A DNA stretch of 64,000 nt from Clostridiales bacterium (GCA_004554705.1 SFKS01000003.1:1-64000), one strand, 5' to 3'. Shown: positions 37,731-47,003, counted from the first letter of the stretch. Numbers and translations are program-made. The notes: generated from the letters alone by a model not told the origin.

Positions 37731-38708
37731 ATGTTAAATATAATTTTCATGGGAACTCCAGATTTTGCGAAAGAATCTTTGGAGGCGATATATAATGCGG
37801 GGCATAATATAATAGCAGTTATAACAAATCCAGATCGACCAAAAGGAAGAGGCATGAAGCTAATAGCATCACCTGTAAAAGAATTTGCAATAGAAAAAAA
37901 CATTCAAGTGCTTCAACCAGAAAAAATAAAAGAAATCAAGGATACTTTAGTACAATTAAAACCAGATTTATTTTGCGTAGTAGCATATGGGAAAATTTTA
38001 CCAAAGGACATTTTAGAAATTCCTAAATTAGGTTCAATAAATGTTCATGGATCACTACTTCCTAAATATAGGGGTGCAGCTCCAATACAATGGGCAGTAA
38101 TAAATGGGGATAAACAAACAGGAATTACTACAATGTATATGGATGAAGGTATGGATACCGGAGATATAATCCTAAAGCAAGAATTAGAAATCTCAGAAAA
38201 TGAGACAACAGGTGAATTATGGAACAGATTATCTAAAATAGGTGGAGAACTTCTAGTTAAAACCCTAGAAAAAATAGAAGACGGAACAGCACCAAGAATA
38301 AAGCAAGCCCCAGAGTTTACTTTAGCACCAATGTTAAGCAAGGAAATTGCAAAAATAGATTGGAAGAATAAAACAGCTATAGAAATTAAAAATTTGATAA
38401 GAGGTTTAAATCCAATTTTAGGTGCATATACCACCTACAAAGGTAAAAAAATAAAAATATGGAAGGCAGAAGCAGAAAACCTAAAAACATTTATAGAAAA
38501 ATATCCAGAATTTGAAGAGCATATATCAAAATTTGAAGGCATGATAGGAGGAACTATAGTCTATTCAGACATAAAAAAAGGACTATATGTAAAAGCGAAA
38601 AATAGTATATTGATACTGCAAGAGGTTCAGGCAGAAAATGCAAAGAAGATGTGTATTCAAGATTTCCTAAGAGGGAATCTAATACAAACAGGAGAAATAT
38701 TTGAATGA
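37731..38708 (+). CDS. fmt: Methionyl-tRNA formyltransferase
   Basis: Formylates initiator Met-tRNA. IIFMGTPDFAKESLEAI at the start, the catalytic region INVHGSLLPKYRGAAPIQWA, and GITTMYMDEGMDTGDI are present, with an oligonucleotide-binding C-terminal domain. 325 aa. It follows def with a 45-bp gap. Confidence 0.96.
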   Translation: MLNIIFMGTPDFAKESLEAIYNAGHNIIAVITNPDRPKGRGMKLIASPVKEFAIEKNIQVLQPEKIKEIKDTLVQLKPDLFCVVAYGKILPKDILEIPKLGSINVHGSLLPKYRGAAPIQWAVINGDKQTGITTMYMDEGMDTGDIILKQELEISENETTGELWNRLSKIGGELLVKTLEKIEDGTAPRIKQAPEFTLAPMLSKEIAKIDWKNKTAIEIKNLIRGLNPILGAYTTYKGKKIKIWKAEAENLKTFIEKYPEFEEHISKFEGMIGGTIVYSDIKKGLYVKAKNSILILQEVQAENAKKMCIQDFLRGNLIQTGEIFE

Positions 38709-38762
38709 TAACTAGTTGAAAGGAATCTAGGGTAGTTTACTCTTAATACCCTTGGAATTATT

Positions 38763-39224
38763 ATGGAAAAGATATGTATAAAAATAGTAGAAAAATTAGA
38801 AAAACAGAATAAAACAATAGCTTTTATGGAATCATGCACAGGAGGATTTTTAGCAAACAGTATAACCAATATATCTGGTGCATCAAATATTTTAAAAGTA
38901 AGTCTTGTTACATATTCATCTGAATATAAATTGAAATTTGGTGTTGACAAAAATGTTTTAGACAATTATACTGTATATAGTAACCAAACATCAATGGAAA
39001 TGGCAAGGAATGTAAGCAAATTTGCAAATAGCGATATTGGAGTAGGAATAACAGGAGAATTAGGGAATACAATCAATAAAAAGCCAAAAGTATATTACAC
39101 AATATACTTTGCAGAAAACAATAAATATATTAATAAAATAATAGAAGTAACAGGAAACGAAAGAAAGGAAATGAAGAAAAAGGTTGCAGAGAAAGTATTG
39201 GAAGATTTATTTGAAAGCATATAA
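38763..39224 (+). CDS. CinA C-terminal domain protein (nicotinamide-nucleotide amidase-like)
   Basis: A 153-aa stand-alone CinA_C/PncC domain: AFMESCTGGFLANSITNISGAS (usually AESCTGG), then VTYSSEYKLKFGV and DIGVGITGELGN. PncC deamidates nicotinamide mononucleotide in NAD recycling; some stand-alone copies are uncharacterised, so activity is likely but unproven. The second half is a little diverged (GELGNTINKKPKVYYTIYFA). Confidence 0.82.
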   Translation: MEKICIKIVEKLEKQNKTIAFMESCTGGFLANSITNISGASNILKVSLVTYSSEYKLKFGVDKNVLDNYTVYSNQTSMEMARNVSKFANSDIGVGITGELGNTINKKPKVYYTIYFAENNKYINKIIEVTGNERKEMKKKVAEKVLEDLFESI

Positions 39225-39263
39225 AAAAAATTCAACTTGTTACTAGAAAGGAATACAAAAATT

Positions 39264-40661
39264 ATGAGTTTTGTAAATACAAAATTAGAGGAATTTAATA
39301 ACTGGTTAAAAAATAAAAAAGTGGCTATAATTGGATTAGGAGTAAGCAATAGCCCTCTTATAGATTATATGTATAAGATGAATGCAAATATTACAGTATT
39401 TAACAATAAAACAGAAGATAAAATAGACAAAAGTATTTTACAAAAAATAGAACAATATAAAATTGAAAAACATTTTGGAGAAAATTACTTGTCAAATTTA
39501 AAAGACTTTGATATAATCTTTAAATCACCATCAGTTAGACCAGATTTACCAGAAATTCAGGAAGAAGTAAAAAAAGGAGCAAAATTAACATCAGAAATAG
39601 AACTTGTAATAGAGTTATCTCCTTGCAAAACAATTGCAGTAACTGGTAGTGATGGAAAAACAACTACAACTTCATTAATATATGAAATATTAAAAAATAA
39701 ATATAAATGTTTTTTAGGAGGCAATATTGGAATTCCATTATTTACTAAAATACAAGAAATTAAGCCAGAGGATATTGTAGTACTAGAACTAAGTAGCTTT
39801 CAATTAATGACAATGAAGAAAAGCCCTGACATAGCAGTAGTAACAAATATAACACCAAATCACTTAGATATACATAAATCATATCAAGAATATATCGAGG
39901 CAAAGACAAACATATTTAAGAATCAAAATGAAGACAATAAGCTAGTATTAAATTATGATAATGAAATAACTAGAGAATTTTCAAAACAAGCACCAGGGAA
40001 GGTGGTATTCTTTAGTAGCAAAGAAAAATTAGAAAATGGAGTTATTTATGATGATGGAACAGTAAAAATTGCAGAAGATGGACTTAGACGACATGTACTA
40101 AAACTAAAAGATACTAAACTAAGAGGAAAACATAATGCGGAAAATATTTGTGCTGCTATAGCAGCCACAAACGGTTTAGTAGACATTGAAACTCAAATAA
40201 AAGCAATAACAAATTTTGAAGGAGTAGCACATAGAATCGAATTTGTAAGAGAAATAAATGGAAGCAAATGGTATAATGACTCAATTGCATCAAGCCCAAC
40301 AAGAACAATTGCAGGTTTAAATTCTTTCGAAGAAGAAATAATACTAATAGCAGGTGGATATGATAAACACTTGGATTATGAACCAATAGCAGAGCCAATA
40401 CTCAATAAAGTAAAAACCTTAATATTAATGGGGCAAACAGCAGAAAAAATATTTGGAGTTGTAAAACAAAAAAAAGAAGAACAAAACAAACAAATAAATA
40501 TATATAAAGTAAAAACACTAGAAGAAGCAATAGAAAAAGCAAAAGAAAACGCAAAACCAAATCAAGTAGTACTGTTCTCACCAGCGAGTGCAAGTTTCGA
40601 TATGTTTAAGAACTTTGAAGAAAGAGGAAATAAATTCAAAGAACTAGTGAAAAAATTATAA
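39264..40661 (+). CDS. murD: UDP-N-acetylmuramoylalanine-D-glutamate ligase MurD
   Basis: Adds D-Glu to UDP-MurNAc-Ala in peptidoglycan synthesis. ATP loop AVTGSDGKTTTTSLIYEIL, ELSSFQLMTM, NITPNHLDIHKSYQEYIEAK and the C-terminal AHRIEFV and NDSIASSPTRT are diagnostic. ATG 39264 (MSFVNTKLEEF) is preferred over an in-frame codon at 39237. It is separate from the mraZ cluster by tRNA-Leu. Confidence 0.95.
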   Translation: MSFVNTKLEEFNNWLKNKKVAIIGLGVSNSPLIDYMYKMNANITVFNNKTEDKIDKSILQKIEQYKIEKHFGENYLSNLKDFDIIFKSPSVRPDLPEIQEEVKKGAKLTSEIELVIELSPCKTIAVTGSDGKTTTTSLIYEILKNKYKCFLGGNIGIPLFTKIQEIKPEDIVVLELSSFQLMTMKKSPDIAVVTNITPNHLDIHKSYQEYIEAKTNIFKNQNEDNKLVLNYDNEITREFSKQAPGKVVFFSSKEKLENGVIYDDGTVKIAEDGLRRHVLKLKDTKLRGKHNAENICAAIAATNGLVDIETQIKAITNFEGVAHRIEFVREINGSKWYNDSIASSPTRTIAGLNSFEEEIILIAGGYDKHLDYEPIAEPILNKVKTLILMGQTAEKIFGVVKQKKEEQNKQINIYKVKTLEEAIEKAKENAKPNQVVLFSPASASFDMFKNFEERGNKFKELVKKL

Positions 40662-40676
40662 GGGAGGAGATTAACT

Positions 40677-40841
40677 ATGGTAATTGATCCTAAAGGAAAA
40701 ATGTTCGAAGAAAGAAGAAAAAAAGAAAGAAGATCAGGAGAAGACAGAAGAAAAGAAAATGAAAACGTGGCAAAAGACAACAGAAAATCTGACAGAAGAA
40801 AAGAAGATAGAAGAAATCCAAAAAATGCCTATAAAGCATAA
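40677..40841 (+). CDS. 54-aa highly charged peptide gene
   Basis: A short frame with an excellent ribosome binding site (GGGAGGAG) 15 bp after murD. The product (begins MVIDPKGKMFEERRKKERRS) is dominated by repeats of Glu/Asp-Arg-Arg (ERR, EDRR, DRR, EDRR) and is almost all charged, so probably helical or disordered. Function unknown; binding to nucleic acid or an acidic partner is possible. A hairpin AGGGC/GCCCT at 40846-40864 follows. Confidence 0.7.
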   Translation: MVIDPKGKMFEERRKKERRSGEDRRKENENVAKDNRKSDRRKEDRRNPKNAYKA

Positions 40842-40871
40842 GCAAAGGGCAAATATAATGCCCTAAAACAC

Positions 40872-40954
40872 CCCGATGTGGCGGAACTGGCAGACGCACA
40901 CGACTCAAAATCGTGCGGGAAACCATGTGGGTTCGAGTCCCACCATCGGGACCA
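40872..40954 (+). tRNA. tRNA-Leu (anticodon CAA)
   Basis: The acceptor CCCGATG pairs with CATCGGG, and the anticodon stem CACGA/TCGTG has loop CTCAAAA (anticodon CAA). There is a long variable arm (CGGGAAACCATGTG region), T-loop GGTTCGAGTCC, and CCA encoded. Class II tRNA as expected for leucine. Confidence 0.93.
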
Positions 40955-41151
40955 GAAAAAAAAATCCAAGCAAAGCTAGGATTTTTTTTGTAGAATTAAA
41001 AAAGTGGGGCTCGAAAAGGAGCTGTACCGAAGTTTCAGGCAAGTTAAGGCTTGCATGAAACGAGGGAAAATGGTCCAGAGGACCATTTTGCGACGCGGCT
41101 CTGAAAGAGGAGTCCCACCATCGGGACCAGAATAAAAAATCCAAGCAAAGC
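40935..41151 (+). repeat. 42-bp duplication of the tRNA-Leu 3' end around a structured insert
   Basis: Bases 40935-40976 (GAGTCCCACCATCGGGACCA and 22 more) recur at 41110-41151 with one difference. Between them lies a GC-richer insert with strong foldback: GTGGGGCTC (41004) with GAGTCCCAC (41110), GTTTCAGGCAAG with CTTGCATGAAAC (41032-41061, one mismatch), and AAAATGGTCC with GGACCATTTT (41067-41089). It may be an attachment-site scar, a miniature element or a structured RNA. Confidence 0.75.
40964..40990 (+). terminator. Terminator of tRNA-Leu
   Basis: ATCCAAGC and GCTAGGAT pair (one mismatch) around AAA, followed by eight T. Confidence 0.75.
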
Positions 41152-41196
41152 AAAAAGGTAAACAGAACTTTTGTTCTATTTGCCTTTTTGCTTTTT
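41149..41196 (+). terminator. Long terminator hairpin upstream of mraZ
   Basis: AGCAAAAAGGTAAACAGAAC pairs with GTTCTATTTGCCTTTTTGCT (two non-Watson-Crick pairs), loop TTTT, followed by a T-run. Confidence 0.85.
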
Positions 41197-41241
41197 AACA
41201 CAAGAAAAAAATAAAAAAAATAAAAAAAATTAAAAAAAGTA

Positions 41242-41305
41242 TTGCTTTTTTATAATTTATAGTGTAAAATGGTAACGAAGTGGAGGAAAGTGGTAGAAAG
41301 TGGTA
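41242..41305 (+). promoter_or_regulatory. mraZ promoter and MraZ-box repeats
   Basis: TTGCTT (41242-41247), 17 bases, TAAAAT (41265-41270). Directly downstream are 10-bp repeats: AGTGGAGGAA, AGTGGTAGAA, AGTGGTAAAC (GTGG at 41280, 41290, 41300), preceded by a weaker ATGGTAACGA. Repeated GTGG-type boxes with 10-bp spacing are the known MraZ target in other bacteria, so MraZ autoregulation is expected. Confidence 0.75.
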
Positions 41306-41328
41306 AACAGAAAAAGAGGTGAAAAGCT

Positions 41329-41766
41329 TTGCTAATAGGTGAATATGAGCATTCAATTGATACAAAAGGTAGATTAATAATGCCTTCTAAATTAAAAGAA
41401 GACATAGGAGAAAAATTTGTAATTACTAAAGGACTAGATGGATGCTTGTTTGTATATTCAAAAAAAGAATGGCAAAACTTTGAAGAAAAATTAAGAACCT
41501 TCCCACTTACAAATAAAGATGCCAGAGCATTAATGAGATTTTTCTTAGCAGGAGCAATGGAATGTGAAATAGATAAACAAGGAAGATTTCTAATAGCAGG
41601 AAATTTAAGAGAGTTTGCAGGACTAGAAAAAGAAGTAGTTATAATAGGAGTTCTAAATAAAATAGAAATTTGGAGTAAAGATAAATGGCTACAATATAGT
41701 GAAAAAGAAAACAATGAAGCAGACGACATAGCAGAAAAAATGGCAAACTTAGATTTAGGTATATAA
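41329..41766 (+). CDS. mraZ: Transcriptional regulator MraZ
   Basis: DNA-binding regulator of the division and cell-wall cluster. Two SpoVT-AbrB-like halves: LIGEYEHSIDTKGRLIMPSK (with D-x-K-G-R) and MECEIDKQGRFLIAG. The start is TTG 41329 after AAGAGGTG, giving the family N-terminus. 145 aa. First gene of mraZ-rsmH-ftsL-pbp. Confidence 0.95.
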   Translation: MLIGEYEHSIDTKGRLIMPSKLKEDIGEKFVITKGLDGCLFVYSKKEWQNFEEKLRTFPLTNKDARALMRFFLAGAMECEIDKQGRFLIAGNLREFAGLEKEVVIIGVLNKIEIWSKDKWLQYSEKENNEADDIAEKMANLDLGI

Positions 41767-42136
41767 CTTGCAAAAGTTTATATAAAAAACTAAAGATAAA
41801 GTATTAAGAAACTAAAGAAATATAAAAAAGATTAAAAACAAAAGAAAAAATGAAATTAGGAAAAACTAAAGATAAAAATAATATGAAACAAAAGATAAAA
41901 TATTAAACTAAAGAAGAAAATGTGTGAAACAAAAGATGAAATATTAAGCTAAAGAAGAAAATGTGTGAAACAAAAGATAAAAATCAATTTTAAATTATAA
42001 TACAAATGAATCGTGATAATTACAAAAGTAAATTTATATATACTAAAGATTTTGAAAAAAACAATGGACAGCAGTTGGTATACATATTTGCCAGCTGCTT
42101 AAACGTTATTGAAATCACAAATAGAGGTCAAAATAA
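41767..42136 (+). other. 370-bp spacer with 41-bp tandem repeats and a leader hairpin
   Basis: Very A-rich. A 41-bp unit (starts GAAACAAAAGAT, ends AAGAAAATGTGT) is repeated at 41885-41925 and 41926-41966, with a partial third copy to ~41985 and looser upstream copies of ACTAAAGATAAA. At 42070-42099 AGCAGTTGG pairs with CCAGCTGCT ahead of rsmH. No gene is seen. Confidence 0.7.
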
Positions 42137-43063
42137 ATGAAAGAATTTGAACATATCCCAGTACTATTAGATGAGTGTATTAATGGCTTAAATATAAGAA
42201 AAAACGGCATATATATAGATGGAACCTTAGGAGGAGCCGGACATAGCTTAAAAATAGCAACAAAACTAGAGAATACAGGCAAACTAATAGGAATAGATAG
42301 AGATGAAGAAGCAATTAATAAAGCAAAACATACATTAAAAAACTTTAGCAATATAATATATGTTCAAGATAATCATGACAACATAAAAGAAATACTAAAT
42401 AAACTAGACATAAAAAGAGTAGATGGAATACTTTTAGACTTGGGAGTTTCTTCCTATCAAATAGACGAAGAAACACGAGGCTTTAGCTATATGAAGGATA
42501 GTCCATTAGATATGAGAATGGATAAAAAACAAAAACTAACAGCAGAAAAAATAATAAATAACTATTCAGAAGAAGAACTAGCCAATATAATATATAAATA
42601 CGGAGAAGAAAAGTTTTCAAGACGAATATCTAAGGAAATTTGCGAATACAGAAAAAATAAAAAAATAGAAACAACTCTGGAATTAGTAGAAATAATAGAA
42701 AAATGTGTTCCAAAGCAAGCACAAGGGCATCCAGCTAAAAGAACCTTTCAAGCAATACGAATAGAAGTTAATAATGAAATAGAACCACTACACAAAACTA
42801 TATTAAATTCAATAGATGTGCTAAATAAAGGCGGAAGATTATGCACAATAACATTCCACTCATTAGAAGATAGAACAGTTAAAGAGGCATATATAGAAAG
42901 CAGTGGTAAATGCATATGCCCACCAGATTTACCATATTGTGTATGTGGTAATGAAAGCAAAGGAAAAATAATAACTAAAAAACCAATATTACCAACAGAA
43001 GAGGAAATGAAAATAAATAGTAGAAGCAAAAGTGCAAAATTGAGAATATTTGAAAAATTTTAA
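42137..43063 (+). CDS. rsmH: 16S rRNA m4C1402 methyltransferase RsmH (MraW)
   Basis: Methylates C1402 of 16S rRNA using S-adenosylmethionine. FEHIPVLLDECINGL, the SAM loop DGTLGGAGHSLKI, DLGVSSYQIDEETRGFSY and FQAIRIEVNNEI are diagnostic. 308 aa. It sits 12 bp before ftsL. Confidence 0.96.
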   Translation: MKEFEHIPVLLDECINGLNIRKNGIYIDGTLGGAGHSLKIATKLENTGKLIGIDRDEEAINKAKHTLKNFSNIIYVQDNHDNIKEILNKLDIKRVDGILLDLGVSSYQIDEETRGFSYMKDSPLDMRMDKKQKLTAEKIINNYSEEELANIIYKYGEEKFSRRISKEICEYRKNKKIETTLELVEIIEKCVPKQAQGHPAKRTFQAIRIEVNNEIEPLHKTILNSIDVLNKGGRLCTITFHSLEDRTVKEAYIESSGKCICPPDLPYCVCGNESKGKIITKKPILPTEEEMKINSRSKSAKLRIFEKF

Positions 43064-43075
43064 GGAGGTGCTGAG

Positions 43076-43585
43076 ATGGCAAAAAGTTATAATAAATATC
43101 AATACGAAACAAGTCCAAGAAAACTTGAGCCCAATTATGCACCTAAAAAAAATATAACAGAAGTAAAGCAAAAAAACACCCAAAAGACGAAAAGTATAAA
43201 CAAACAGAAAACGGAAAAAAAGCTTAAGATTAAAATTATTAAGCTATTAGGAATAACTTTTGCAATATTTTTTGCAATAAGCTATAGAAATGCTGAAATA
43301 GATGAAAATTTTGAAAAAGTACAAAATTTAAAATCAGAATTAGCAACATTAGAAAAGGGAAATTCACAATTAGAAGTATCAATAGAAAGCAATTTAAATC
43401 TTACAAATTTAGAACAACAAGCAAGAACTATACTAGGAATGCAAAAACTAACAAATAAACAAACTCAATATATATCACTGCCAAAAACAGATTATATAGA
43501 GCCAGCAGCAGAGCAAGTAGTAATAAAAGAACATAAAAGATTAATAGATACAATAAATGATTATATAAAAATGTTATTCAAATAA
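43076..43585 (+). CDS. ftsL: Cell division protein FtsL-like
   Basis: A bitopic divisome protein by position and layout: a basic cytoplasmic N-terminus (~55 residues), one transmembrane helix (IKLLGITFAIFFAISY, ~59-74), and an external coiled-coil (VQNLKSELATLEKGNSQLEV). Sequence is poorly conserved in this family, so the assignment rests on topology and location between rsmH and the PBP gene. 169 aa. Confidence 0.8.
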   Translation: MAKSYNKYQYETSPRKLEPNYAPKKNITEVKQKNTQKTKSINKQKTEKKLKIKIIKLLGITFAIFFAISYRNAEIDENFEKVQNLKSELATLEKGNSQLEVSIESNLNLTNLEQQARTILGMQKLTNKQTQYISLPKTDYIEPAAEQVVIKEHKRLIDTINDYIKMLFK

Positions 43586-43636
43586 TGAAATCATATAAAC
43601 ACCTTTTAAAACATAAAGTTAAAAGAGGTGTTTTTT

Positions 43637-45397
43637 ATGTGGGATTCAGGTATAGGAAGGAAAAGAAAACTAAGAAATATGCTATTTGTTGTTTTTGCTA
43701 TACAACTAGTCTTAATTATACGAATTGGATTTATACAATTTGTGCAAGGAGCAGAATTACAAGCAATGGCATATAGTCAGCAAACTTTAAATAGAGCAAT
43801 CAGCCCTAAACGAGGGAGAATACTAGATAGAACAGGAAATATTGAACTTGCAGTAAGCGCAAGTACAGAAACAGTTTCTGTAAATCCAACAAATATATCA
43901 GCAAAAAACAAAGAAAAAGTTGCAAGAGCAATGTCAGATATATTTAATATCGACTATGAGAAAACATTAAAAAAAATAAGTAAGAGAACTTCAATAGAAA
44001 TAATAGTAAAAAAAGTAGATAAAGAACAGACAGATAAGCTACGAATATGGCTATCTGAAAACAATATAACAACAGGAGTAAACATAGACGAAGATACAAA
44101 AAGATATTATCCTCATAGCTCTTTAGCATCAAATATAATAGGATTCACAGGTAGCGATAATCAAGGCTTGGAGGGATTAGAAAGCTACTATGATGACATA
44201 TTAAGAGGAACTCACGGAAAAATTTTAAAACTTACAGATGCAAACGGAACAGACATGGGAATAGAAGGAGAAGATTATATCGCTGCAGAAGATGGAAATG
44301 ATATAGTTTTAACAATAGACATGACAATACAATCCATAACAGAGAAGTATTTAAAGCAAGCATGCATAGATAACAAATGTACAGATGGAGGAAATGTTAT
44401 CATAATGAATCCAAAGACTGGTGATATTCTTGCAATGGCAACTTATCCAAATTATGATTTAAACTCTCCCTACGAAATAAATGATGAAGAATTAAAAACA
44501 ATTTGGGATACTTTAAGCAACAGTGAAAAAAACAATTATTTATTACAAATGTGGAGAAACAAAGCAATATCAGACACATATGAACCAGGTTCAACATTTA
44601 AATTAGTTACTACATCAGCAGCACTTGAAGAGGGTATAACAGAGACCGATAAAGCAGGAGAATATAATTGCTCAGGATCAATTACAATAGCAGGAGCAAG
44701 AATCAAATGCTGGAGATATTATAGACCACATGGAGCACAAAGCTTAAGACAGGCACTAATGAATTCATGTAATCCAGTATTTATTGGAATAGGGCAAAAA
44801 TTGGGAATTCATACATATTATAGCTATTTAGAGAAGTATGGACTTTTATCAAGAACAGGAATAGACTTGCCAGGAGAAGCAAGTAGCATATTTTTAAAAG
44901 AAGAAAAGGTAGGCCCTGTAGAACTTGCAACCATTAGCTTTGGGCAGAGATTTGAAATAACACCAATACACATGGCAAAGATAGTAGGAACAATTGCAAA
45001 TGGGGGGAAGGCTGTAAACCCACGATTAGTGAGAGCAATAATAGATTCAAAAACAGGCAAAATAAATGAAATAGCAGTAAAATCAGGGGAACAAGTAATA
45101 TCAAAAGAAAATGCCGAAAAGGTACTTAGTATGATGCAATCAGTTGTAGATGAAGGAACAGGAAAAAATGCCAAAGTAGAAGGTTATAATATAGGTGGAA
45201 AAACAGGAACATCAGAAGATGGTGTAAATACAGGAAAGCGTATAGCATCATTTGTAGGAGTAGCAGATATCACAGCCCCAGAAATAGTAATAGTAGTAAT
45301 ATTATATAATCCAACAGGAGAGGGAGGACACCAAGGAGGTGCGTGGTTAGTTTTAACAACACACTATGGAATTATCGAAAAATCAGCAATGATATAA
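43637..45397 (+). pseudogene. spoVD: N-terminal part of a split SpoVD/FtsI-type penicillin-binding protein gene
   Basis: Class B PBP (transpeptidase) for septal or spore-cortex peptidoglycan. One N-terminal membrane helix (~13-33), a PBP dimer domain, then the transpeptidase with all active-site motifs: STFK, SCN and KTGT. The genuine frame runs to the 11-bp core at 45331-45341, then reads 18 foreign codons to a stop at 45397. The last helix of the transpeptidase and the PASTA domain are missing here and lie at 50897-51170. ATG 43637 follows AGAGGTG; the GTG at 43628 lies in that site. Excision of the insert would give about 655 aa. Whether this gene is the sporulation (SpoVD) or vegetative (PbpB) type cannot be settled from sequence. 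Confidence 0.88.
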
Positions 45398-45518
45398 ACT
45401 ATTAAATCAAGGGAAAGTAATTAAAGTTGCTTTCTCTTTTGTTTGATTAATCAATAAAAATATGTTACAATTATTTCGAAGAATAGTAATTTGTATTTCG
45501 AAAGGTGGTAACAATTAT

Positions 45519-46091
45519 ATGTTAGAAACATTTTTGAATGTTGTTCCTATTACTATAATAGTGGGAATAATATATGTTATTTATAGAATTATTAAAATTA
45601 AGAAAAACAAATTATCAGTTAATTATTTTTATGAAATAGTTAAATTTATTTTTGTATGTTATTTAACTGGATTAATAAATCTTGTACTCGTTCCAAGCAA
45701 TCTTTGGTCGCATTTTTGGTTTTATGTAAAAAATGGATACTCTACAGGGGATAGTTTAGGTTGGTTTTCTGGAAGTTTCAATTTTGTTCCATCATTATAC
45801 AAATATTTAATTAAAGGTGAACTTTCGATAGGTACTTGGATACGAGATATGCTAATAGGTAATATGTTGATGTTTATTCCAATGGGAATTATGTTGCCAT
45901 TAGTTTTCAAAAACATAAATAAAAAGAATATATTTGTTATTGCTATTTTAATTACTTTGTCAATTGAAATATTACAACCGATAGTTGGTAGAAGTTTTGA
46001 TATTGACGATATAATCATGAATTTTATTGGAAGTATTATTGGATATCTAGCAGTTACAATTTTTATAAAATTGAAAGAAACAAACAAATAA
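45519..46091 (+). CDS. VanZ-like membrane protein
   Basis: 190 aa with about five hydrophobic segments. The region from residue ~45 (TGLINLVLVPSNLW) through GNMLMFIPMGIMLPL and the final SFDIDDIIMNFIGSIIGYL is the VanZ-family signature, seen in the teicoplanin-resistance protein VanZ and many uncharacterised homologues. It lies in the inner end of the serine-recombinase element. Start ATG 45519 follows AAAGGTGG; an in-frame ATG at 45462 has no good site. Function in the element is unknown. Confidence 0.82.
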   Translation: MLETFLNVVPITIIVGIIYVIYRIIKIKKNKLSVNYFYEIVKFIFVCYLTGLINLVLVPSNLWSHFWFYVKNGYSTGDSLGWFSGSFNFVPSLYKYLIKGELSIGTWIRDMLIGNMLMFIPMGIMLPLVFKNINKKNIFVIAILITLSIEILQPIVGRSFDIDDIIMNFIGSIIGYLAVTIFIKLKETNK

Positions 46092-46538
46092 ATTACAAGT
46101 TGTAGAGCAGATTTATACTAATAAAATTGAAGAAGTTAGAACATAAAAGTACATAAATTTATCCTAAACAAATACCAAAAATAATTCTAGTTATGCAAAA
46201 AAAATATGCTAAAAGTATAAAATATGTATATATTTTAAATAAAAAATTGTTATATTATATAAATAATATAGCAATTTTTTTGTGGAAATTTATCAAAATT
46301 ATTATAAAGTTTTATCCCTCGGAGAGCAAAAATGGTATTAGGGATTTTTACCTAAACAGTAATAGAGGTGTCGATACACCATGCTGGCGAATTTTAGTCA
46401 TAAAAAAAGTGACAGTGAAAATTCGGATTTTTAATCTAGTAAACTAGATTAAAAATATTTATAAAATTTTAAAAATGGGCTGACAAATTAAATTGAGCAC
46501 GTTATACTACCAGTAAATTATAAATGGAGGTAGTAAAT
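46092..46538. other. 447-bp spacer in the element with two hairpins
   Basis: AAATTGTTATATT and AATATAGCAATTT pair near 46243-46282, followed by T (likely the terminator of the VanZ-like gene). TTTTTAATCTAGT and ACTAGATTAAAAA form a perfect 13-bp stem at 46428-46455, with T-runs on both strands. ATCCCTC...AATGGTAT at 46314-46338 is an inverted, diverged match to the direct repeats at 48643-48764. An 84-codon frame here looks like chance. Confidence 0.6.
46477..46508 (+). promoter_or_regulatory. Shared 32-bp promoter box, copy 1
   Basis: GGGCTGACA, 8 bases, TGAGCACGTTATACT. It contains -35 CTGACA (46480-46485), a 17-base spacer and -10 TATACT (46503-46508). All 24 fixed bases are identical to copy 2 upstream of the recombinase gene. 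Confidence 0.8.
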
Positions 46539-46847
46539 ATGTATAATGTAGAAAAAACAGTATTAAATGAATTGTTTGAATGTCGAGAGGAAAATTTATG
46601 TACTTTAACAGAATATGATAAGAAAAGGATTAAAAGATTAGTCACAAAAAATGATACTTATCAAATGTTGTTAGACAAAATTGATAAATTATCAGATGAT
46701 GAAAAAGCTAAACAAGTGATAAAAGATAGTTTAGATAGTTACATAGATAGAATAAATATAATTGGATCTTATGAAAATGAAAAGTGCTATAATATAGATT
46801 TTATGGATGCAATGAATTTGATTTTTGAATGTATAGGAAAATGTTAA
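46539..46847 (+). CDS. Uncharacterised small protein of the element
   Basis: A 102-aa, charged, mostly helical protein (begins MYNVEKTVLNELFECREENL) with four Cys spread through it. No family is recognised with confidence. ATG 46539 follows GGAGGT; the in-frame ATG at 46524 lies before that site. It is driven by the same promoter box as the recombinase, which suggests joint control, perhaps as a regulator or directionality factor. That role is inference only. Confidence 0.65.
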   Translation: MYNVEKTVLNELFECREENLCTLTEYDKKRIKRLVTKNDTYQMLLDKIDKLSDDEKAKQVIKDSLDSYIDRINIIGSYENEKCYNIDFMDAMNLIFECIGKC

Positions 46848-46975
46848 AATGATTAAAAAGATTATTTATTATACTATATGAATTATCAAATGAAATATAT
46901 AAAAATACAAAAAAAATTAAAGAATTTGGCAAAATAGGTGGAAAAAATTTGAAATTTATTATATAATGCCTATCA

Positions 46976-46991
46976 AGAGTAATAACACTCT
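46976..46991 (+). promoter_or_regulatory. AGAGT/ACTCT dyad before the restriction gene
   Basis: AGAGTAATAACACTCT, arms AGAGT/ACTCT, 12 bp before the start codon. A matching dyad precedes the methyltransferase gene (47533-47551). It could be an operator or a leader hairpin. Confidence 0.5.
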
Positions 46992-47003
46992 GAAGGTGAA
47001 TAA

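Noticed and set aside
41885..41985. Possible CRISPR array
   Set aside because: Head-to-tail units without unique spacers; only about 2.5 copies and no cas genes.
46193..46447. 84-codon frame in the serine-recombinase element
   Set aside because: It crosses two hairpins, lacks a good start signal, and the composition is random-looking.
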